7,417 bases of DNA from positions 1-7,417 of the forward strand of contig CAMCXV010000049.1 of the NCBI GenBank assembly GCA_945883665.1, given 5' to 3'. Under the pieces are notes generated by a model that saw only the letters and a program-made list of their open reading frames with translations, was not told the origin of the DNA and did not search any database. The translations under genes and the position numbers were made by a program. This document shows positions 1-6,547 of this stretch, one piece after another (position 1 is the first letter of the stretch; each line of letters begins with the position of its first letter). The stretch is from Rickettsia typhi (GTDB lineage Bacteria; Pseudomonadota; Alphaproteobacteria; Rickettsiales; Rickettsiaceae).

Positions 1-149
1 CTCCATAAAAGAAAGTTGCCCCTCTAAGACATCTAGAGAACTTGATAAACTAGCTTGTTTTACTTTCTTTCTAGTATTTCTTTGAGCTTTAGGCTTGCTG
101 TAAATATTGGTAGTTTTACCTGTTTTTTGATTAGTAACTTGAGTAACAA
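1..149. repeat. Terminal direct repeat, copy 1 (circular-contig overlap)
   Basis: Identical to 7269-7417 as far as the window goes (149 bp). Both copies lie inside rep coding sequence in the same frame, so this is assembly overlap of a 7268-bp circle rather than a biological repeat. Confidence 0.92.
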
Positions 150-876
150 TAGTTTGTTTAAAGAAAAATTTGACGGCGACTACTTTACGACCTTCTTTTT
201 GTTCTTCAAACCTTAGCCCTATATCGTAATTATTATTGATTTCTTGGCAGGCATGAGCAAAGGTTTTTATTTTAAAATCTCTATAAGCTTTAAATTTATC
301 TCCAACTGCAAACGCTTCTCTTAATTGACTTATTGACTTTAGCATCCAACCAGTTTCTTTAAAATCTTGTATTAATTCATATAAACGTGTTGTATACAGA
401 CTGCCAAAATTAGATATCTCTTTAAGATTATATAATACAAATTTTTTTGTAACCTGAGATAAGTAAGGCATTATATCATCTGTGAATTTGATTGAAACAT
501 AACCTTCTCCTTTATTATACTTAGCCATTGAACAGATATTGATTCGCCATACTTCTTTTAATTCTATCCTTTCTACCTTAATATCTGTTTTCATTAACTT
601 ATCTAACGCTTTCTTTAGAATCCCATAGCAAGTGTGTATATCAACTTCAAAAATATCGCTAAATTCTTTAGCAGTTAATAAATGCTCTCTTTGTAATTGT
701 TCTGGTTGTAAATATTTTCCAAATTCATCAACGCCACCTATCTTACTAACCAAATGTAAAAACACTTGATAATCATTAAGGGTAAAATTGCCAAAATTAG
801 CATTATTCAGTTTCTTATTTTTATAAAGTTTAGGAGTTTTAGAATTAAAAACTTCTGGGAAACTATCTTTTTTCAT
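1..876 (-). CDS. Plasmid replication initiator, Rep_3 (RepB/Pi-like) family; continues at 7268-7194
   Basis: Initiator expected to bind origin iterons and open DNA for theta replication. Read from ATG at 876-874, the frame stays open to the window edge (292 codons). On the closed circle it continues through 7268-7194 to TAA, giving 316 aa, normal for the family. Seen: an N-terminal winged-helix-like part (about 28-140) beginning FTLNDYQVFLHLVSKIGG, and a second one (about 150-245) with YTTRLYELIQDF at 161-172, a typical Rep_3 helix. A Lys/Arg-rich tail follows (about 261-316). An in-frame stop lies five codons upstream (894-892), so ATG 876 is the only normal start; there is no clear Shine-Dalgarno. 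Its promoter overlaps an inverted repeat sharing a core with the nearby iterons, implying autoregulation. Assignment is from sequence pattern, without a search. Confidence 0.9.
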   Translation of the reverse strand, partial: MKKDSFPEVFNSKTPKLYKNKKLNNANFGNFTLNDYQVFLHLVSKIGGVDEFGKYLQPEQLQREHLLTAKEFSDIFEVDIHTCYGILKKALDKLMKTDIKVERIELKEVWRINICSMAKYNKGEGYVSIKFTDDIMPYLSQVTKKFVLYNLKEISNFGSLYTTRLYELIQDFKETGWMLKSISQLREAFAVGDKFKAYRDFKIKTFAHACQEINNNYDIGLRFEEQKEGRKVVAVKFFFKQTIVTQVTNQKTGKTTNIYSKPKAQRNTRKKVKQASLSSSLDVLEGQLSFME

Positions 877-893
877 TAGGATATGTGATGATT

Positions 894-939
894 ATTTGAT
901 TTAAGAAGACTTTACAACAAAAGTCTTCTTAAATCAAAT
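894..939. promoter_or_regulatory. Perfect 20-bp inverted repeat, probable Rep operator
   Basis: Arms 894-913 and 920-939 are perfectly complementary around a 6-base spacer (914-919). It lies 18 bp upstream of the rep start. The right arm contains AAAAGTCTT (919-927 including one spacer base), the same nine bases found in both 22-bp tandem repeats at 956-999. In Rep_3 plasmids monomers usually bind iterons and dimers bind an inverted operator of related sequence that represses rep. The match here supports that reading; the binding itself is inferred. Confidence 0.75.
909..937 (-). promoter_or_regulatory. Putative rep promoter inside the inverted repeat
   Basis: On the minus strand, TTGATT (937-932) and TAAAGT (914-909) are separated by 17 bases, each matching 4 of 6 positions of the sigma-70 consensus. 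The -10 box ends 32 bases before the rep ATG. Both boxes lie inside the inverted repeat, so a bound Rep dimer would block them. AT-rich DNA makes chance matches common, so this is tentative. Confidence 0.45.
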
Positions 940-955
940 GTGTATTACTTAAAAT

Positions 956-999
956 TTCAGGTGGCAAAAAGTCTTAGTTCAGGTGGCAAAAAGTCTTAG
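956..999. repeat. Two perfect tandem 22-bp direct repeats, iteron-like
   Basis: Copies 956-977 and 978-999 are identical and abut exactly; each begins TTCAGGTGGC and ends AAAAAGTCTTAG. Two helical turns is the usual iteron length for Rep_3 replicons, and the position 80-123 bp upstream of rep fits an origin. The shared AAAAGTCTT core with the adjacent inverted repeat strengthens the assignment. Two copies is fewer than usual, and I found no further good copies. Alternative: a leftover end of an IS21-type insertion sequence, whose ends also carry tandem repeats. Confidence 0.7.
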
Positions 1000-1031
1000 T
1001 TTGATCCCAGAACAGCTTGGAGCATAAGGCC

Positions 1032-1073
1032 TACAAGGCTGCTACAAATATACTTACAAATAAAATACAAATA
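1032..1073 (+). repeat. Helically spaced TACAA repeats, candidate DNA-unwinding element
   Basis: TACAA starts at 1032, 1043, 1055 and 1066 (steps of 11, 12 and 11). The last three extend to TACAAATA. The stretch lies between the iteron-like repeats and the DnaA box and becomes very AT-rich from 1043. The layout resembles the AT-rich repeats melted at iteron origins. Function is inferred from position and composition only. Confidence 0.4.
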
Positions 1074-1095
1074 AGTTTATGAAAGGGATAACTTC

Positions 1096-1104
1096 TGTGG
1101 ATAA
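1096..1104 (-). promoter_or_regulatory. DnaA box
   Basis: TGTGGATAA on the plus strand is TTATCCACA on the minus strand, a perfect match to the consensus TTATNCACA. It sits about 100 bp from the iteron-like repeats, beyond the AT-rich repeats, where a host DnaA site is expected in a theta-type origin. Confidence 0.65.
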
Positions 1105-1112
1105 CTCAAAAC

Positions 1113-1196
1113 ATGAGTGAAATTTTAACAATAAAAAGCAATACTGAGTTCGCTACGCTCACAAAACTAGAGTTTATTTTAAGAGGTTGGCAATAG
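1113..1196 (+). other. 27-codon open frame of uncertain status
   Basis: ATG at 1113 to TAG at 1194-1196 encodes MSEILTIKSNTEFATLTK followed by LEFILRGWQ. The composition looks protein-like for its length, but no Shine-Dalgarno precedes it and I recognise no family. It could be the start of a decayed gene, a small peptide or chance. It begins 9 bases after the DnaA box, at the edge of the origin. Confidence 0.2.
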
Positions 1197-1255
1197 AAGA
1201 TTCTTTGATGTTTTTAGAATTTTTACTAAATGGAACGATTGTAGTTAGGTGAAAT

Positions 1256-1309
1256 ATGGCTAAAGCAAGTTTTAAGGTGGTTTTTAAAGGTGATATCGTG
1301 TCGGTATAA
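1256..1309 (+). other. 17-codon open frame with a good ribosome-binding site
   Basis: ATG at 1256 encodes MAKASFKVVFKGDIVSV and ends at TAA (1307-1309). AGGTG at 1247-1251 lies 4 bases upstream of the ATG, better placed than for several real genes here. The peptide reads like the N-terminus of a longer protein cut off by an early stop, so a gene remnant is as likely as a functional small peptide. No family recognised. Confidence 0.25.
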
Positions 1310-1383
1310 GCAATCGTACATAAAAACATTTACTACTCTTGTAACGAGCGTTTAAATCGATTTTATAGATTTTAATGAGTAAG

Positions 1384-1641
1384 TTAAAATTTTGCTGGTT
1401 TTTTGTAGCTATATTCAGAGGAAACAACAATTCGATCAACTAATGCTTTACCTTTTTGACTAATTCCTTCCAGTGCCATTTCTACGCAATCAGGAGAATT
1501 GCTTTTATTAAGTGTTTTATAAAAATTAGTAGACTTAGCAATTTTACATAAAGGCTTAGATTTCAGAGCCTCGTCTGTTATTTTTTCCGCCGCTAAGTTT
1601 AGTTCGGTTATGTCTTGAGGAGTCGGTACGTATTCCTTCAT
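1384..1641 (-). CDS. Hypothetical 85-aa protein
   Basis: I do not recognise this protein. ATG at 1641-1639 is the only normal start, since an in-frame TAA lies five codons upstream (1659-1657). The upstream AAGAA is only a weak ribosome-binding site. The protein is soluble-looking, Lys- and Ser-rich, with two cysteines (LCKIAKS, PDCVEMALEGIS) and no signal peptide or membrane segment. The middle (about residues 12-70) looks largely helical; the end KPAKF is basic. It is divergent from the acetyltransferase, with 113 bp between the two starts, so the two could share a control region. The ATG spacing does not suggest an operon with rep. It could be a genuine small protein or the remaining part of a larger one. 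Confidence 0.5.
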   Translation of the reverse strand: MKEYVPTPQDITELNLAAEKITDEALKSKPLCKIAKSTNFYKTLNKSNSPDCVEMALEGISQKGKALVDRIVVSSEYSYKKPAKF

Positions 1642-1754
1642 ATTATAGTTTTTTTCTTAAAATTATCATGATATATAATAGCATAGAAAGCTTAGTATTA
1701 CAAGGGTTGTAGGGCGTATTATTTATTAGTTTTTAATTAAAAATTAGGTAGTGT

Positions 1755-2195
1755 TTGTTTGAAATAAAGAGGATTAAAATTGGTAATTTACTAATGTTGT
1801 ATAATTATCTCATTATACGCTATAAGGTTTTTGTAATTGAATTGGGGAGATCGGCTTTAAAAGAACTTAGTAAGCTTGATGTTTATTGTAAGCATTATGT
1901 TTTATTACTGGATAATGTTGTTATAGGAACTTCAAGACTCTGCTACACCGATAATGTGGTGGAACTAGGGAGAGTAGCTCTGTTAGCAGATTATAGAAAT
2001 AAAGGTTATGCTTCTTTAGCTATTAATTTGCTAATAAATCAAGAAAAGGAAGAAAGTAAAACTGATTTTATAAGATTATTTACTAAGAATGAAAATATAG
2101 ATTTTTATAAAAAGTTTAATTTTTCAGAATCGGGAATACGTTTTTTCGGTGATGACCCTTACCCCTATATGACTATGATACTTGATCTAAAATAA
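1755..2195 (+). CDS. GNAT-family N-acetyltransferase (ElaA-like)
   Basis: Predicted cytosolic enzyme moving the acetyl group of acetyl-CoA to an amine; the substrate cannot be read from sequence. Seen: an ElaA-like opening (LYNYLIIRYKVFVIE, 15-29; D42, C45, H47), a core strand and acetyl-CoA loop VELGRVALLADYRNKGYA (69-86) with the R81-x-x-G84-x-A86 signature, and the family's late FYKKFNF (117-123) and closing MTMILDL. At 146 aa it is full length. The start is TTG at 1755 preceded by AGGTAG (1746-1751). An in-frame TAG at 1749-1751 bars anything longer, and the next ATG (1794) would remove the first strand. Its stop is 4 bp from the stop of the opposing kinase gene. It could act on a small metabolite, antibiotic or protein. 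Confidence 0.85.
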   Translation: MFEIKRIKIGNLLMLYNYLIIRYKVFVIELGRSALKELSKLDVYCKHYVLLLDNVVIGTSRLCYTDNVVELGRVALLADYRNKGYASLAINLLINQEKEESKTDFIRLFTKNENIDFYKKFNFSESGIRFFGDDPYPYMTMILDLK

Positions 2196-2199
2196 ATGT

Positions 2200-4989
2200 T
2201 TATTGCGGTAAAATAAAGCGAAATAATGAGCCTTTACTATCATTGTTTTTTGCTGAAATAATGCCGTTATGGGCATCAATAACTTTTTTGCATAAAGCTA
2301 ATCCTACGCCTCTTCCGCCTGCTGGAGTTTTTGTTCTAGAGCTAACCGTAAAAGGGTTGAAAATATCTAATAAATCCTCTTCAGGAATACCAATACCATC
2401 ATCCTGTACACTAAATTCAATAGTATGATTTTTTGTTGATTTTAACGTAATAGCAATTGTTCCTTTTTTACAATATTGAATAGCATTAATTACGATATTA
2501 TCGATTGTACGTGCAGTGTAGTACTCATCACATAAAGCCGTCAATTTATCTTCTATTTTTAGATCAAAATTTAGATTTTCTTTGTCCTTTTCTTCAATAT
2601 ATAATTTTTGGCAAATTTCTACTCTTTCGTAGACTAAGTCGGTTAAATTCACTTTAGTTTTATTTAACTTATAGTTAAGATTCTCAAGTTTAGATAAATC
2701 GATCAAATTGTTTACTAAACTATTTAACCGTTCTGAACTTTTAGCTATTTCTTGAGTAGCTTTACGCCTTTGTTTTTCACTGAATTTATCATAATTTTCC
2801 CACAAAACTTGTCCCATGCTAGTAATACCGGTGATAGGTGTATGCGCTTCATGTTCGAGATTTCGCAAGAATTCGTTTTTAAGTTCATGTAATCTAGATA
2901 ACTCGTGTTTTTGATCTTCTACTTTACTAGACAAAAACAAATTATTATCTTCCGTCAATTCTTGATACTGTTGTTTAGGTTTAAGAAAAAGTACTAATGA
3001 ACTGGCGGTCAACAATATTAAGTAAACAATTTTAAATTGAGATGTTGATGTGTTATTACCAAGTAGGTCTAAGTTAACATAGTAATGATTATATAAAATA
3101 GTTGTTAATCCTACCCCTAAAGCAATGTTGAATAAAGCCCATTTCCATCTAATCAATGATACTATAATTACAATATTTATCATAAATACTATTAGTTGAA
3201 TTTCGGCAAAGTTACTGATTAGTACTATTAAAAAACTAAAACAAATTAGTACGGAAAACATAATAAAATTCCAGATTACCGCAATAAAGCAGCTATCTTT
3301 CCATTGTTGTAACCATAAAGGATAACTTATTAAAGCACTGGAAGTACATAGAGTTAAAGGATAAAGGACATCTAGTAAAAAACTATGCTGATTATGAAAT
3401 TTTATAGATAGATTGTGAACACTACTAAAAGTAACGATCATTACAAAAAAACCTAATATTGAGATGAGACCCTCGCCATTTGGATAATTATGTTTACATA
3501 CTTCAACGATATTAAATTCTTTAAAATCACGCATTATCTTTTTAAATTTATTCTCTCTCTCGTTCTGAATAATAATTAATGTTTTTTTGTCTTTTATTCC
3601 GACCCAACCGCCAGATTGTTTGAGCAAATAATGACTACCTATTAAAACAATAAGATTAGCAAGCATAGCAATTGGAACGCTGTCTATAATTTTTATTTTA
3701 AAAATATTCCATACCAACCCAGTGATAAAACCAGCTGTCATTCCGAGTAACACTGATTTTTCTGTACTCCTAAAGCCCAAGATTGCCATGATAAAAGGTA
3801 CGCTAACAATTGGCATAAAAAAGGATTGTGCTAAGACAAGTAAACTTAAGATGTTATTGTTAATCGATGCTAAAATTATTGAAAATATCCCAATTAAAAA
3901 AGATATAGTACGAGCTAACAATAGTTCGTTTTTAATATTTTTGGAACATAGTGTTTTGTAAAAATCATGAGATACAATAACCGCAGTAGCATTAATATAA
4001 GAATCTGCAGTAGACATAACCATTGCAATGATTCCAGCTAGTATTAATCCTCTTGCGCCTATAGGCGCATAATCAAAGATAATATGCTTAACTACGTCAT
4101 TTTCATTTATATTTGGATTAAGAGATAAAGTTAATATACTAATCCAAGTAATTATAATAAGAAGAAAGAAGCAAATGATAGAAGCAAAGACAAAAGAATT
4201 TTGAACTTGTTTTATATTCTTAGACATAGATATTCTTTGAAATATAGCAGGGTTAAAACCTGGGACAGCAAAAAATAAAAATAAAGACAAATAATACAAA
4301 GTCTGTGGCTGCGAAATATCAAAAATATACTTATAGTTAAATAAATTATTGTTAGAAAGAGTATGTATTATACTATCAGTATTATCTATACTTTTTAAAA
4401 GAATATATGCAATTACTGGTATAATAATACTAAATGTAAAAAATTGAATAATATCAGTAAAAGTGACTGACTTTATACCTCCTAAAGAAGAATATAAACT
4501 TATTATAACCCCAGCTGATAAAACACCATAAAAACTAGAAGCTCCAACAGCATATTCAAAAGCTAATCCTGCAATTTTTAATTGCACAGCAATTATCCCA
4601 ATGACTCCAATAAAACTTGATATAGCACTCACTAATCTTACTTTTTTTCCAAATAAATCACCCATCGCCTCAGCTATCGATAATTTACCTAAAAATTCCC
4701 CCATACGTGGAGAAAAAAATAAACCTATTATTAAAAGGCAAATTACATCCCCTATAGAAGCGAATAAATAACGAAATCCTCCTTTATAAATCTCGGTAAT
4801 ATTTACAAAGAAAAATACACCGCTAATCCATGTAGCAACTATAGTAGTTGTAATAGTAGCTGTACTAAAATTTCTATCTCCTATAGCATATTCTCTAATA
4901 GTTTTAATACCTCTACTAGAAGTTAAACCTAGAACAATATTAACTACCAAGAATCCTAAGAAAATAATCGTATCAACACTTGCAATCAT
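2200..4989 (-). CDS. Sodium:solute symporter / sensor histidine kinase fusion
   Basis: Predicted inner-membrane sensor kinase of 929 aa, coupling a transporter-like domain to phosphorelay signalling, as in CbrA-type kinases. Order: SSSF symporter fold, about 5-455, with the signature around IAMVMSTADSYINATAVIVS (321-340; S326/T327 match the sodium-site Ser/Thr of PutP); a basic cytosolic linker (465-500); a second membrane block of about six helices (505-670); a coiled coil (671-705); HisKA with H713 in NLEHEAHTPITGI; then HATPase with N835, DDGIGIP (863-869), F877/F880 and GGRGVGLAL (891-899). All kinase boxes are present, so it should be active. The H-box reads HEAHTP rather than the usual HE[LI]RTP. 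There is no PAS, receiver or Hpt domain and no response regulator on the plasmid. ATG 4989 is fixed by an in-frame TAA three codons upstream. The substrate is unknown. Confidence 0.88.
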   Translation of the reverse strand: MIASVDTIIFLGFLVVNIVLGLTSSRGIKTIREYAIGDRNFSTATITTTIVATWISGVFFFVNITEIYKGGFRYLFASIGDVICLLIIGLFFSPRMGEFLGKLSIAEAMGDLFGKKVRLVSAISSFIGVIGIIAVQLKIAGLAFEYAVGASSFYGVLSAGVIISLYSSLGGIKSVTFTDIIQFFTFSIIIPVIAYILLKSIDNTDSIIHTLSNNNLFNYKYIFDISQPQTLYYLSLFLFFAVPGFNPAIFQRISMSKNIKQVQNSFVFASIICFFLLIIITWISILTLSLNPNINENDVVKHIIFDYAPIGARGLILAGIIAMVMSTADSYINATAVIVSHDFYKTLCSKNIKNELLLARTISFLIGIFSIILASINNNILSLLVLAQSFFMPIVSVPFIMAILGFRSTEKSVLLGMTAGFITGLVWNIFKIKIIDSVPIAMLANLIVLIGSHYLLKQSGGWVGIKDKKTLIIIQNERENKFKKIMRDFKEFNIVEVCKHNYPNGEGLISILGFFVMIVTFSSVHNLSIKFHNQHSFLLDVLYPLTLCTSSALISYPLWLQQWKDSCFIAVIWNFIMFSVLICFSFLIVLISNFAEIQLIVFMINIVIIVSLIRWKWALFNIALGVGLTTILYNHYYVNLDLLGNNTSTSQFKIVYLILLTASSLVLFLKPKQQYQELTEDNNLFLSSKVEDQKHELSRLHELKNEFLRNLEHEAHTPITGITSMGQVLWENYDKFSEKQRRKATQEIAKSSERLNSLVNNLIDLSKLENLNYKLNKTKVNLTDLVYERVEICQKLYIEEKDKENLNFDLKIEDKLTALCDEYYTARTIDNIVINAIQYCKKGTIAITLKSTKNHTIEFSVQDDGIGIPEEDLLDIFNPFTVSSRTKTPAGGRGVGLALCKKVIDAHNGIISAKNNDSKGSLFRFILPQ

Positions 4990-5158
4990 AAATACTTAAC
5001 AATTTATAAGACATATTCAATTTTGGATATAACTTACTAAAGTTAACTATTATTATCAATGATTGAAACTAATTTTTACTTTTTATCAGAAAAATATTTT
5101 AAGTGTTCTTTCCATATCACTCACTTTAAAAAAATTGATCATCGAGAATTACAAAGAA

Positions 5159-5188
5159 AGGCGGCTATCTATCAAAGAATAACCGTCT
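5159..5188 (-). terminator. Probable intrinsic terminator of the Rpn gene
   Basis: Read on the minus strand, 5188-5179 (AGACGGTTAT) pairs with 5168-5159 (ATAGCCGCCT) around a 10-base loop: ten positions with one mismatch and one G-U pair. The 3' side continues into TTTCTTTGT. It begins 33 bases after the Rpn stop codon and would also separate that gene from the kinase gene downstream on the same strand. Confidence 0.6.
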
Positions 5189-5220
5189 ATTTGAATTTAA
5201 GAGATAGAGATAAAAAATAT

Positions 5221-6372
5221 CTATAGCTTATCTATTTTTTCTTTAGATAAACCAGTATATTTTTGTATTTTTTCTGTAGGCTCACCGTCTGATCGCATTT
5301 GTTTTGCTATTTCAATTTTACCTTCGATCTTACCTTGTTGTAAAGCGTGTTCAATATTATTTTTTTCCATATCATCATCTATTTTTGAATCAATATAAGC
5401 TTTCATTTCATCTGAATTCCAATTATGACGTTCTAATTTTTGATAAGCTTTTTTAACAAATTCATTTTCTACTTTTGGCATTTCATTTAAATTAGAAGCT
5501 TCTTTAAACATGCTTAACCATTCTAATGTTGAACTGTTTAAAGATGATTTTTCTAATTTTGAGAGTTCAATAAATATATGTGATTGACCAACTAAAAGTT
5601 GTTTATTAGTTGTTGTTTCTTTAAAAGGATGATAACTAATACAAGGTATATCATCACCAAAACATTCTCTGCCCATAATAGAAACTGTTATAACTGGTTG
5701 GATTTTAGCATGAGCTATTCCTTGTTCTAGTTGATCTGTAACGGCATGAGCTGAATAATATTGAATTCTTTGTAAGTAGTTCTGTTCATTGCGTTTTTGC
5801 ATTTCAACAATAAAAATATTTCCCTTGTCATCTTCAACTTTTAGATCGCACAAGCTTTTTTTACCATGATAGACATCTGGCATGTGATCTTTATTCAAGA
5901 ATTCAATTTTTTCTAGTTTGGTTGAAAAGGGAAACTCTTTAGCGCAAATTATTACAGATTCTAAAAAATCTTTAATTCCTTCTTTGTTATCTGTACTAAA
6001 AATTTTTTTAAAAGCTACGTCATTAGTAGGGTCTGCAAACATTTCCATTTTATCTATCCTTGGTTTGTTTAAACTTGAAAATGATCTATACAACATATTC
6101 AAACCAGAGTTTTGCTCGAATCGTTGATAATTTTGATAATTAACAATATTCTTTGCTACTTGTTGTGATAAAGAAGGTTTGTAAGAAAACATTTTATTAA
6201 AACTAAAAGATTCTTTTTTAGGAGTAATATCAATTCTATCTTCTATTTCGTGGCAATTCTTATTCAGCATAACTTCTGTTGCGGGAGTATTTGTCACCGC
6301 TTTTAAAGTTCCTTTTATTGCTTCTTTAGCATAAGGAATACTTTCTCTACCGATATTAGAAATAGCTTTCAT
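5221..6372 (-). CDS. Rpn-family PD-(D/E)XK nuclease (transposase-like), N-terminally extended
   Basis: Member of the recombination-promoting nuclease / putative transposase family, Mg-dependent DNA endonucleases linked to recombination and, in enterics, phage defence. Seen: the family opening MFADPTNDVAFKKIFS (111-126), the catalytic region PDVYHGKKSLCDLKVEDDKG then IFIVEMQ, giving D176, E190 and Q192 (D-x13-E-x-Q), RIQYYSAHAV (202-211), and the usual C-terminal MRSDGEPTEKIQKYTGLS ending. The core appears complete. Odd: about 108 residues precede the normal family start, with no motif I recognise. ATG 6372 has AGAGG 6 bases upstream, so the long form looks translated; M109 (6048) has its own AAGGA. 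There is no transposon end or partner gene, and a terminator follows. It could be a mobile-element relic, a defence nuclease or a domesticated gene. Confidence 0.87.
   Translation of the reverse strand: MKAISNIGRESIPYAKEAIKGTLKAVTNTPATEVMLNKNCHEIEDRIDITPKKESFSFNKMFSYKPSLSQQVAKNIVNYQNYQRFEQNSGLNMLYRSFSSLNKPRIDKMEMFADPTNDVAFKKIFSTDNKEGIKDFLESVIICAKEFPFSTKLEKIEFLNKDHMPDVYHGKKSLCDLKVEDDKGNIFIVEMQKRNEQNYLQRIQYYSAHAVTDQLEQGIAHAKIQPVITVSIMGRECFGDDIPCISYHPFKETTTNKQLLVGQSHIFIELSKLEKSSLNSSTLEWLSMFKEASNLNEMPKVENEFVKKAYQKLERHNWNSDEMKAYIDSKIDDDMEKNNIEHALQQGKIEGKIEIAKQMRSDGEPTEKIQKYTGLSKEKIDKL
6057..6061 (-). promoter_or_regulatory. Internal ribosome-binding site before M109 of the Rpn gene
   Basis: On the minus strand AAGGA (6061-6057) lies 8 bases upstream of ATG at 6048-6046, which opens MEMFADPTND, exactly where family members normally begin. 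Initiation here would give a 275-aa core nuclease in addition to the 383-aa form. The site is visible; its use is inferred. Confidence 0.5.
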
Positions 6373-6547
6373 AGCAAACCTCTATTTTAATTAATGAACT
6401 TTATAACACCACTATTTTAATGCTAAATATAAAAAAATTGCAAATATTATTAACAAGTACTAATAAGATCGCCGATTTAAATTCGCCTAGTATCAAAGTT
6501 TAAAACACTCGATTATCACTGTAGTTAGTCTTTTCTTCTTTAATCAT

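Larger units (their letters stand above)
877..1383. other. Non-coding control region and probable replication origin
   Basis: This 507-bp interval between rep and the 85-aa gene holds, in order, the inverted-repeat operator with rep promoter, the two iteron-like repeats, the TACAA repeats and the DnaA box. These fill 894-1104. The remainder (1105-1383) has no convincing gene. It holds two very short open frames starting at 1113 and 1256 and no strong hairpin. Confidence 0.65.

Noticed and set aside
956..999. Tandem repeats as a CRISPR remnant
   Set aside because: The two 22-bp units abut with no spacer and lie at a rep origin next to a related operator.
956..1003. Tandem repeats as an IS21-family end
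   Set aside because: IS21-type ends can carry similar tandem units, but no transposase or opposite end is present, and the core is shared with the rep operator. Kept only as an alternative.
1384..2195. GNAT plus 85-aa protein as a TacT-type toxin-antitoxin pair
   Set aside because: Those pairs are co-directional, overlapping operons with a ribbon-helix-helix antitoxin. Here the genes diverge, the small protein shows no such fold, and the acetyltransferase looks ElaA-like.
2243..2428. 61-codon plus-strand open frame
   Set aside because: It lies wholly opposite the ATPase end of the kinase gene, whose conserved boxes are intact. It is a shadow frame with no motif of its own.
3722..3961. 79-codon plus-strand open frame
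   Set aside because: Antisense to the symporter domain, with no recognisable protein features. It mirrors the hydrophobic codons of the real gene.
5918..6127. 69-codon plus-strand open frame
   Set aside because: Antisense to the conserved start of the Rpn core and its extension. The minus strand is clearly coding there.
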